Assembly: GCA_002171125.1 (NCBI GenBank)
Contig: NHHK01000025.1
Coordinates: forward strand, 1-34,669
Origin: a bacterium TMED161
Lineage (GTDB): Bacteria > Fidelibacterota > Marinisomatia > SCGC-AAA003-L08 > D37C17
Direction: 5' to 3'
DNA: 34,669 bases
Below, piece by piece: positions 1 through 8,295 of this stretch (positions within the stretch are counted from its first letter, which is position 1; every line of letters begins with the position of its first letter). The notes under the pieces are model-generated. The model did not search any database, was not told the origin of the DNA, and saw only the letters and a program-made list of their open reading frames with translations. The position numbers and the translations under genes were made by a program.

Positions 1-838
1 CGCATTTTCTGCTGAAACAACATTACACCAGTGGGGTTCATACTATGCTTCTTATGGGTTTATTGCAATGACTATTGGAATCAATGATTACTTTAATGAT
101 GATATGAGCGATTTAGCTAATAGTCTTTTAGATGCAATTGAAGTTTTAAAGCAGGAAAATAATAGGATAGAATCTCCCATCTTAAATAAAGTGGATATCG
201 ATAATTTTGCAACTAGTGGATGGTCAATAGGTGGAGGTGCAGCTCAATATGCAGCAACTATTGACTCTAGCTTAAAAGCAGTTATTGCATTAAATCCAGG
301 TTTAGCTATACAAGATTATGAAAACTGCGATAATCCAGCCTATGATTATTACTGCCTTGTTCCAGAGCATTTAAATCATAGTAGTCCAGTATTAATTATT
401 TCTAGTGAAGGTGATATTGAGAATCCAACTGATATAGATGCTGCAATTCACTATAACTACACACCTGAATCAACGAGTAAAATGTTATTTGAATTGGAAG
501 GTGGAAATCATGGAACTGGTTTAAATCCATATTCAGGTTCAGGGGAATTGGGAGAAAAAGCTATTGATTGGCTAAATTATCATTTATTAGATGATGTAGA
601 TTATTGTGATACTTTATTAAATATCCCAAGTAGTGCTACACAGTTTTATACAAACTTGCAATGTCAAGAGTTTTTTGCTGGTGATATTAATGGAGACTAT
701 ATAATTAATGTTCAAGATGTAGTTTTAACTGTTAACTTAGTAATGGTTGGAGAATATAATAGTGCTGCAGATTTAAATTCTGATGGTACAATAGATGTGC
801 TAGACATAGTTCAAATAATAAATATAATTTTAAACTAA
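1..838 (+). CDS. PETase/cutinase-like alpha/beta hydrolase (5' truncated by window) with C-terminal dockerin-like module
   Basis: Frame is open from base 2 (AFSAETTLHQWGSYYASYGFIAMTIG...), so the ORF-track start at 68 is internal. Nucleophile elbow GWSIGGGAAQ, Asp in SSEGDIENP, His in GGNHGTG, C...C pair before the dockerin GDINGDYIINVQDV...ADLNSDGTIDVLDIVQIINIILN. Confidence 0.85.
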   Translation, partial: AFSAETTLHQWGSYYASYGFIAMTIGINDYFNDDMSDLANSLLDAIEVLKQENNRIESPILNKVDIDNFATSGWSIGGGAAQYAATIDSSLKAVIALNPGLAIQDYENCDNPAYDYYCLVPEHLNHSSPVLIISSEGDIENPTDIDAAIHYNYTPESTSKMLFELEGGNHGTGLNPYSGSGELGEKAIDWLNYHLLDDVDYCDTLLNIPSSATQFYTNLQCQEFFAGDINGDYIINVQDVVLTVNLVMVGEYNSAADLNSDGTIDVLDIVQIINIILN

Positions 839-889
839 TCATCCTGCTTTGGAATCATGGTCACAATTTTAACTAATAGGATTTTACAT

Positions 890-2533
890 ATGAAAAAAAT
901 TCTAATAAATATTTTATTAATCACATCATTATTTGCTCAAATTGGAGAACTCATTTGGGAAGAAAATTTCAATGATTTGGATAATTGGATTAAAATTACT
1001 GGAAATGGCTCGTGGGGATGGGGCAATGGAGAACTAGAATTTTATAAAGAAGAAAATGTAAGTATTTCTTCAATTCCAAATGATCCAAACAATAATGCTC
1101 TACATATTATAGCTAGAAATGAATCTGGACCTGAAATTACTGATCAATGGGGTAACCCATTAAACTATACTTCTGGGAAAGTTATTTCAAAATCAAATAT
1201 TTCTATTAAATATGGCATGATAGAAGCGAGGGTTCAAATCCCTAATTTAGACCTCGGTGGTTGGCCTGCTGTTTGGCTATTAGGTACTTCAAATTATGCA
1301 TGGCCACGCAATGGTGAATTAGATATGATGGAGATGGGTTCAAGACAATCCTTTAGAGATCTACACGATCAGCATAATGGTGGTAATGGACTAAATAATT
1401 CGAATGTTAATCAGGTCGTTGGAGCTAATGCTATTTTTTATTCTGATGATGCAGTAACTCCAGATAATCCTTCAGGTGCAGCTAGTATTTCATGGGACCC
1501 AGATGACGATGACTGTAGACCTTATTATAATTATGAAAATCCACTTAATGATAGATTTATTGCGTATAGAATATATTGGGATGATGAGAGCATTAGATTT
1601 ACAGTTATAGATGATGAGGCTGAATATGATTTATATGAAGAGCCTATGATTATCAATGAAGATTCAGAGGAATTTCAAAATCCCTTTTATTTAATAGCAA
1701 ATTTAGCAGTAGGGGGATTATTTACAGATGCTAATTATATAGGAGGAAATGGACTTCCTATAACTATGCCTATGCCAGCTAATATGTATATTGATTATAT
1801 AAAGGTATATGAATGGAATGAACAAGGTGAAGTCACAATAGGCCCTCCCCACCTACAAGGTGAAACATTAGGTCTATTTACTGATAATACGCAAGCAGAT
1901 GCTTATTTAATTCCTGAAGTAGATTCACACATATATGTTTGGGAGCAGACATTGGCAGATGGCTCGATTCCTCCTTTTGAAGGGGAAAATGGAATATCTT
2001 GGAGCACCACTGGAGCAGGTTGGTTCGGTGCAGGGATTATGTCTATTCAACCAGTTAATCTTAGTAATTTTGAAAATGGTCACTTGAAATTTAAAATCAA
2101 GATCCCATCAAATATTTCTTTCCAGATAGGAATTATAGATGCATGGGGAAATCAATCTTATGTCAACTTTCCTGCAAATCAGACAGCCTATGGACTTACT
2201 AGAAATGGTGATTGGGGGCAAGCTTCTATACCAATAAGTGATATAAGGGGAGAACTGATAGACTTAAGAATGTTAAGCTATGAGTTTGTAATTTTAGAAT
2301 CTAATGGCGCTTCATGTGAATTTGCTCTTGATGATATATTTTGGGATGGAGGCACAATTGAAAACCTTCTAGGTGATTTAAATGGTGATGATAATATTGA
2401 TATTTTAGATATAATATTGATAATAGGTATTATAATAGATAATAGTGAATACAATCCTATTGCTGATTTTAATAGTGATAACGTAGTAGATGTTATAGAT
2501 ATTGTTCAAATCATAGGTATGATTTTAGACTAA
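890..2533 (+). CDS. Secreted GH16-family glucanase (laminarinase-like) with additional CBM-like beta-sandwich region and C-terminal dockerin
   Basis: Signal peptide MKKILINILLITSLFA; GH16 catalytic motif NGELDMMEMG (ExDxxE); C-terminal GDLNGDDNIDILDI...ADFNSDNVVDVIDIVQIIGMILD. Start 890 preferred over 857. Confidence 0.88.
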   Translation: MKKILINILLITSLFAQIGELIWEENFNDLDNWIKITGNGSWGWGNGELEFYKEENVSISSIPNDPNNNALHIIARNESGPEITDQWGNPLNYTSGKVISKSNISIKYGMIEARVQIPNLDLGGWPAVWLLGTSNYAWPRNGELDMMEMGSRQSFRDLHDQHNGGNGLNNSNVNQVVGANAIFYSDDAVTPDNPSGAASISWDPDDDDCRPYYNYENPLNDRFIAYRIYWDDESIRFTVIDDEAEYDLYEEPMIINEDSEEFQNPFYLIANLAVGGLFTDANYIGGNGLPITMPMPANMYIDYIKVYEWNEQGEVTIGPPHLQGETLGLFTDNTQADAYLIPEVDSHIYVWEQTLADGSIPPFEGENGISWSTTGAGWFGAGIMSIQPVNLSNFENGHLKFKIKIPSNISFQIGIIDAWGNQSYVNFPANQTAYGLTRNGDWGQASIPISDIRGELIDLRMLSYEFVILESNGASCEFALDDIFWDGGTIENLLGDLNGDDNIDILDIILIIGIIIDNSEYNPIADFNSDNVVDVIDIVQIIGMILD

Positions 2534-2596
2534 CAGCATCTTATAGTATTTATATATGTTGCTTCTTAGCCCTTACCATCTTAACAATTAATTTAA

Positions 2597-2620
2597 GAGC
2601 CTCTCATAAAGAGGCTTTTT
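2597..2620 (+). terminator. Intrinsic terminator
   Basis: GCCTCT-cataa-AGAGGC followed by TTTTT. Confidence 0.8.
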
Positions 2621-2677
2621 CATTTATGTGAATGATTGTCGTAGTAAATTTTATATTTTTATTTCACAATTTTAAAC

Positions 2678-3466
2678 ATGAAAAAAATATTCTATTTATC
2701 ATTTATACTAATTACAAACATATATGCAAATTGTATTGACTATAATCAATCTCAATGTAGCAATAATACAAACTGTCAATGGATCGAAGAGATAGAAATA
2801 GTCCAATGCAGTCAATTCAATAACTCTGAAAACTCTTGCACTGGTTATATAGGTGAATGTTTCTGGGACGAGGATATCACATATGCTTCTTGTGACTATC
2901 CAAATTCAGGGATGTGCAATAGTGAAGATGGATGTTATTGGGATTGCTATTTTGGTTATTGTGACTGCTATGGTCAGCAACAATTTGTTGATAATGAATG
3001 TTTAGGTCAATTTGAAATAGATAATAGCTATTGCGAAGAAATCGTACTCCCTGAATGTTCTGATTTAGATCAAATTACCTGTAATCACCCATTATATGGA
3101 GAAGGATGTGAATGGCATGAAGATATTGATTATGGCGATTGCTCAAATTACTCAAATGGTACAGAATGCAATGCAAATAATCAATGTAATTGGGAATGTA
3201 GCCAATGGGGTTCATGGTACACATGGATATGTTATGGGTACTATTATTGTGATGGTGGTGACTATGAGTTAGACAACAGCTCATGTCAAGAAACTGAGTA
3301 TATAATTGGCGACTTAAACCAAGATAACATGATTAATATACAAGATATAATCATGGTAATTAATTTTATTCTATATGGACAATTTGAAATATTAGCTGAT
3401 ATCAACTATGATAATGCAGTTGATGTATTAGATATAATACAATTAGTAAATATAATTTTAAACTAA
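2678..3466 (+). CDS. Secreted Cys-rich repeat protein with C-terminal dockerin
   Basis: Signal peptide MKKIFYLSFILITNIYA; many Cys in repeated C-x-W/C-x-C patterns (CQWIEEIEIVQCSQF, CEWHEDIDYGDCSNY); dockerin GDLNQDNMINIQDI...ADINYDNAVDVLDIIQLVNIILN. Confidence 0.8.
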   Translation: MKKIFYLSFILITNIYANCIDYNQSQCSNNTNCQWIEEIEIVQCSQFNNSENSCTGYIGECFWDEDITYASCDYPNSGMCNSEDGCYWDCYFGYCDCYGQQQFVDNECLGQFEIDNSYCEEIVLPECSDLDQITCNHPLYGEGCEWHEDIDYGDCSNYSNGTECNANNQCNWECSQWGSWYTWICYGYYYCDGGDYELDNSSCQETEYIIGDLNQDNMINIQDIIMVINFILYGQFEILADINYDNAVDVLDIIQLVNIILN

Positions 3467-3528
3467 CTCACCTGCTTTAGGATCAGATAATCACAAATTC
3501 AAATCCTGTTACCTAATCAATAAATTAG

Positions 3529-3556
3529 AAAGCCTCTTTTATAGAGGCTTTTTTAT
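3529..3556 (+). terminator. Intrinsic terminator running directly into the TTTTGTAAA leader motif
   Basis: AAAGCCTCT-tttat-AGAGGCTTTTTT. Confidence 0.8.
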
Positions 3557-3571
3557 TTTGTAAACTATGAT

Positions 3572-3769
3572 ATGAAATCCTGGGTATACAAAAGAGAAAA
3601 CTGTAAATCACATCAAATAAAAACTTTATCGAAAGATATTATAGGCATGAGTAAAGGTTCTAAAATGCTGATTGCTAATGCAAATATTTTTGATGAATTT
3701 ATCAATAAAATACCTAGGGGTGATTTTATAAAGGCTCAACAAAGTATAGAAAATATAATAGTTAACTAA
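3572..3769 (+). CDS. Short ORF resembling the N-terminal part of small MGMT-family (Ada-like winged helix) proteins; probably truncated
   Basis: MKSWVYKRENCK...GMSKGSKMLIANANIFDEFINKIPRGDFI resembles the start of small MGMT-family proteins from memory; then diverges to ...IENIIVN-stop. Confidence 0.4.
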   Translation: MKSWVYKRENCKSHQIKTLSKDIIGMSKGSKMLIANANIFDEFINKIPRGDFIKAQQSIENIIVN

Positions 3770-3798
3770 TCTATCCTGCTTTGGTAAAAGGTATCTAT

Positions 3799-6261
3799 AT
3801 GAAAATAATAGTATTTTTATTTATATCAGTACTTCAATCTCAAATTTATACATCTTATCATTGGCATTTACAACAACCTATTTATTGGCCCGATAAAAGC
3901 AACTTTGGAAGTACTTATCAAAAGGCATGGGAATCCATGATTTATGGAACTGAAAATCCACAAAATAACTTGGAACAAATTTTTGGATGGGATGATCGAA
4001 TTGCCGCATATCAATATAGAATTCGAGATTCGATTTCTTTGATGAGTGGATCTAAATCTGGTGCCCAAATAAGTTATACTGGATGTCTAATAGAAAATAT
4101 AAATAGTTTATCGTCAAATAACTCTCTTGGTTATTATTCAAATTGGAACAATAGTTTTATTGAATCTAGAAATTGGATGACTCCTGGGATGAATCCAAAG
4201 CTAGATATTGTTATAGTACCTTATCATCATCCAATTGCACCTTTAATCGATGAAAACACACTTCGAAAAGAAATTCAAATTTATAAGCACTTATACCCAG
4301 ATATTTGGGGTAATGAAAATATTTCTGTGGGGTTTTTCCCACCTGAATTATCCTTTTCAACAAGAATTATAAAAGTACTTGTAGAGGAAGGGATTGACTG
4401 GGTTTATGTTGCTAATAATCATATATCAAGATCTGTTGAAAATTTTCCAATTAATTTTGGATCGCATGGAGAAATGTGCGACCCTCCCAATCCTGCTGAT
4501 CAAATTAATAGCAATCAATCAAATTGGTTTAATAAGCAAATAAGCAGAGGTTGCGGACCAACAAATGCATATCCCTTTTCGTATCAACCTCATTATGCTC
4601 AACATATAGATCCTGCAACAGGTCAAATTTATAGAATTAAGGTAATTCCAGTTGCAATGGCAATGAGTTGGGAAGAAGGAGCCCAAAGTTATGGCATAAA
4701 TGACATTCAACAAATTCAAGATCAAAATGATACTCAGCAACCTATGTTGATTGTATTTGCTCACGATGGTGACAACTTTTATTCCGGAGGATATTCTTAT
4801 TATATGGAAGATGTTCCCAATTTTACAAATGAAGCTTTATCAAATGGAATAACTCCCACTGTAATTAATGAATATTTAGATACTTATCCCTTAAATCCAA
4901 ATGACATAATACATGTTGAAGATGGTAGTTGGGTAAATGCAGATGGAGATTTTGGATCTCCAGACTTTATTAATTGGAATTGGCCACTAATAAACGCAAA
5001 TGGAGAGTACGATGTTATTAGTGGTTGGTCTGAAGATGCTAGAAATTGGGCAGTTATCACTGCTGCACAAAATAGAATTGAAACTGCAGAAAAAATTCAA
5101 GGCGAACTAAACATTGCTTCCATTCAAAACCCTGATGCAAATGGTGCTAATCTGGCAGAGTTAGCATGGCATTATTTCCTTCCTTCTATTACTAGTGGTT
5201 ATATGTACTATGGCTCTGCTTTGGATATGGAAGTAAAGCCTACTATTGCTTGTAACAATGGAGTTGAAAAAGCAGATTTAGTCATTGGTGAAATTGATAA
5301 TGATCAGACCCCCCCCACTATATGGATTCCACAACAATTTCCTCATAATCCTGGTGGCATAGGTTATGGATCATTATGGAATTATCAACAAGTTATACAT
5401 AATAAAGATTTTTGGGTATGGTCATTTATTTATGATGTTTCAGGAATTGAATCTGCTGATTTTTGTTATAGGATAGATAACGATGGAGTTAATTCCTTAG
5501 ATAGCTATCAAAATGAAACATATATGGGGGGCAATGAAGTTAGTGATTGGATATGTAGTTCAATGAATTATCGTAATTTTCCTGCTGATAATATATATAA
5601 TTTCCCAGGAATTGATTTTACTGAAATGCCAGAATATATTGCTGATCAATATTATATACATTTTCAAGATTATGATGTTATAGCAGAAGGAAATAAATTA
5701 ATAGATTATTTCATTCAAGCCATAGATCATTCTGGAAATATTAAAAAAAGCCCCATACAACATACTTTTGTTGGAGATGGGAATAACAGTATCCAAAATT
5801 CAGTAGATTGGTTTCCAGAAACCCCAACAATTAATGATGAATTTACAATTTATTATAATTCTAATTTTGGTGATTTAGAAGAGCCTATTTATATCCATTT
5901 AGGTTATAATAATTGGACAGAAATTATTTCTCCTGATCCATTAATGACATTTAATGAATATTCTGGAAGGTGGGAATATTCATTTATTATCCCAACTAAT
6001 TTAGAACAAATCAATTTTGTATTTAATGATGGACAAAACCATTGGGATAATAATAATGGAAATGATTGGAATATAAATGTACAAGATGTCTTATTGGGAG
6101 ATGTTAATTATGATAATACATTAGATGTATTAGATATAATATTAATTGTATCATTTATTTTAAATAATAATGAAAATCATCTAGAAGCTGATTTGAATAA
6201 TGATGGAAATGTTAATTTATTAGATATAGTACAGTTAGTTAACATAATTATAAATAACTAA
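3799..6261 (+). CDS. Secreted GH57-like alpha-glucan hydrolase with CBM25-like starch-binding domain and C-terminal dockerin
   Basis: YHWHLQQPIYWP N-terminus, FFPPELSFS motif, CBM25-like IYIHLGYNNWTE...FVFNDGQNHWDNNNGNDWNINV, then GDVNYDNTLDVLDI...ADLNNDGNVNLLDIVQLVNIIINN. Signal peptide MKIIVFLFISVLQS at 3799. Confidence 0.8.
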   Translation: MKIIVFLFISVLQSQIYTSYHWHLQQPIYWPDKSNFGSTYQKAWESMIYGTENPQNNLEQIFGWDDRIAAYQYRIRDSISLMSGSKSGAQISYTGCLIENINSLSSNNSLGYYSNWNNSFIESRNWMTPGMNPKLDIVIVPYHHPIAPLIDENTLRKEIQIYKHLYPDIWGNENISVGFFPPELSFSTRIIKVLVEEGIDWVYVANNHISRSVENFPINFGSHGEMCDPPNPADQINSNQSNWFNKQISRGCGPTNAYPFSYQPHYAQHIDPATGQIYRIKVIPVAMAMSWEEGAQSYGINDIQQIQDQNDTQQPMLIVFAHDGDNFYSGGYSYYMEDVPNFTNEALSNGITPTVINEYLDTYPLNPNDIIHVEDGSWVNADGDFGSPDFINWNWPLINANGEYDVISGWSEDARNWAVITAAQNRIETAEKIQGELNIASIQNPDANGANLAELAWHYFLPSITSGYMYYGSALDMEVKPTIACNNGVEKADLVIGEIDNDQTPPTIWIPQQFPHNPGGIGYGSLWNYQQVIHNKDFWVWSFIYDVSGIESADFCYRIDNDGVNSLDSYQNETYMGGNEVSDWICSSMNYRNFPADNIYNFPGIDFTEMPEYIADQYYIHFQDYDVIAEGNKLIDYFIQAIDHSGNIKKSPIQHTFVGDGNNSIQNSVDWFPETPTINDEFTIYYNSNFGDLEEPIYIHLGYNNWTEIISPDPLMTFNEYSGRWEYSFIIPTNLEQINFVFNDGQNHWDNNNGNDWNINVQDVLLGDVNYDNTLDVLDIILIVSFILNNNENHLEADLNNDGNVNLLDIVQLVNIIINN

Positions 6262-6322
6262 TCCATAACGCATTAGGAGCAAAGGTTATAGTTTCAAATG
6301 ATACTAATTAATCACTTTACTG

Positions 6323-7392
6323 TTATAAAGACTGATTAGTCTCAATTTCATTTAAATAATTAATTACTTCAGATTTGCTTCCGTTTAATATGGACCTATC
6401 TTTTTTTGCTTCTAACTGATAATCATACATTGGGTCATAATAGTTAACTAATAAATCTTTTATCCATTCTTCATGAGAACTTTTATTTTGATCAATTAGA
6501 ATACTTTTAATTTTCTTACTTATCTCATTATAAAGTTTTAATCCTAAACGCTTATGTATTTTATATAAAGATGATAGAAGTTTCTCATTTAGCTTTTTTT
6601 TGAAAGCCCGTTTTCTAAAGGCCTGTAAACATATTCCATAGCAATATTTGAAATTCGCTCTTCAATATCTAACTCGATTGTAACTATCTTAGCTTTTTCC
6701 ATTTTTTCGTACCATGCATTTGGGATAGAAAGTTTACCTATCCTTCTGCACTCATCTTCAAGAAATAGTATTTTACTATCATGCTTAATATATTCTGAAG
6801 CTAAATTGTTTTCAAAATTTATAACTGTTGGTTGTTCTTCAGCTAATCCTCCAAAAGCAGATCCTCTATGATGAGCATGCCCTTCTAAATCAATTGCTGA
6901 GTTTAAATCTTTAAGAATAGTTGTTTTACCTGTTCCAGTACGACCAGCCAAAATTATCCATTCTTTTTGATCATCGTTTACTGAATTAAGGATTTCAATA
7001 CATGACTGTCTAAGAGTTTTATAACCTCCTTTAATAAAAGGGACATTTATTCCTTCATCATTTAACCATTGTTGTGCAATTTGAGATCTCCTGCCTCCTC
7101 TCATGCAGTAAATATAAGTATCTGGATTTTCTTTAATGAATTTTTTCCACATGGAAACTAGTTCATTTTTTTTATCTTTAACTAAATTAAAACCCAATTT
7201 TTCAGCAGATCCCCCCCCTTCGTTTTTATATTTTATCCCAACACTAGCTCTTTGCTCATTGTTTAGAATAGGTATGTTAATACTTGAGGGCATAGCTCCC
7301 TTATTAAATTCAATAGGAGCCCTTAAGTCTATTAAAGGAGTATCATTTTTTATAATACTCATCTTATGCTCAATATCTCTTCCAAATTTCAT
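6323..7392 (-). CDS. mnmH: tRNA 2-selenouridine synthase (rhodanese + P-loop), apparent single-base frameshift at 6594..6601
   Basis: 6589..7392: LIDLRAPIEFNKGAMPSSINIPILNNEQRASVG, YCMRGGRRSQIAQQWL, GRTGTGKTT, LEGHAHHRGSAFGG. Continuation in another frame to the stop at 6323: LNEKLLSSLYKIHKRLGLKLYNEI...LLVNYYDPMYDYQLEAKKDRSILNGSKSEVINYLNE, the expected SelU/MnmH C-terminus. Length 1070 nt = 3x357-1. Confidence 0.88.
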
Positions 7393-7528
7393 ATTGTAAT
7401 TTATAATAAAATCAATAAAATAGATTCATCTACTTTAATTTTAATTATCTTAGGTTCTAAACCTTCCAATTATATAATAAATTTGAAAGCGTCTTACATA
7501 AATGATTATTTATTTTGTAAATTACTAT

Positions 7529-8191
7529 ATGAAAAAATATTTATTAATTTTATCAATAACTAGTTTCATATTTTGCAATTATCAGTATTCCTTAGAAGAT
7601 CATAACTCGACTTCTCCTACTTATGGTAATAATGTATGGGAGCCAGAGTACTTAGATTATATAACAATGCATTATTTCTCCACCCAGGGATGAGCTGGCT
7701 GAACAGCAACATTTGGGCAGTTGTCCAATTTTCAAGAAGAATTAAGAAACGATGATGGCTATGAAAATATTGTTATTATTGCAGTTGGGCAAACAAATAT
7801 AAGTAATTTTAATAACAATTTTTGCGCTAACTCAGACTTACCTTTAGTAATGGATACGCATCCTGATTTACCAATCAGGGAACAATTTTCGCCTTATGGT
7901 GAACCTCATTATTTAGTTATTTTAAATTATGATGGTAATTATATTGGTCATATTGATTTGCTGAGCTTAGGTAATAGTGAAGAGGATTATATAAGAGGTG
8001 TACTTCAAGAGCATTATCAAGAATCTTTCGCTGGTGATGTAAATGAAGATTCTTTAGTTAATATTCAAGATGTTATATTAGTAATTAATTTAATTTTGAA
8101 TGGCGAGTTTAATTTATTAGCAGATATAAATTTAGATGATAATGTGGATGTCTTAGATGTTATTCAATTAGTGAATATAATTCTAAACTAA
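7529..8191 (+). CDS. Candidate selenoprotein: secreted thioredoxin-fold (SelP N-domain-like) protein with UxxU motif and C-terminal dockerin
   Basis: ORFs 7502..7693 and 7721..8191 share one frame; the only interruptions are TGA at 7691-7693 and 7700-7702, giving MHYFSTQG-U-AG-U-TATFGQLSNFQEELRNDDGYENIVIIAVGQTNIS. Signal peptide MKKYLLILSITSFIFC. Dockerin GDVNEDSLVNIQDV...ADINLDDNVDVLDVIQLVNIILN. Confidence 0.8.
7713..7728 (+). promoter_or_regulatory. Candidate bacterial SECIS-like hairpin
   Basis: TTGG-GCAGTTGT-CCAA hairpin 10 nt after the second UGA and 19 nt after the first; loop begins with G and contains GU. Short stem, and alternatives exist (CAAC...GTTG, 7707..7723). Confidence 0.45.
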
Positions 8192-8229
8192 TTCTACCTA
8201 AGCTAAAGATTTATTACCTCAAAATAAAT

Positions 8230-8257
8230 AATAAAGCCTGTTTTTAGAGGCTTTATT
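8230..8257 (+). terminator. Intrinsic terminator
   Basis: AATAAAGCCT-gtttttag-AGGCTTTATT, 10-bp perfect stem after the dockerin stop. Confidence 0.75.
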
Positions 8258-8295
8258 ATTTTGTAGATTGTTTTAATTAATTTAGGAAAATTTCT

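Noticed and set aside
832-3790. Integron-style attC sites at dockerin gene ends
   Set aside because: The conserved post-stop motif lacks the paired inverted core sites and long imperfect palindrome of attC; homologous duplication is a simpler explanation.
7502-8191. Treating 7502..7693 and 7721..8191 as two separate genes or an ordinary nonsense pseudogene
   Set aside because: Same frame, both stops are UGA, spaced as a CxxC-type motif, and flanking sequence is intact; selenoprotein reading is more economical, though not proven.
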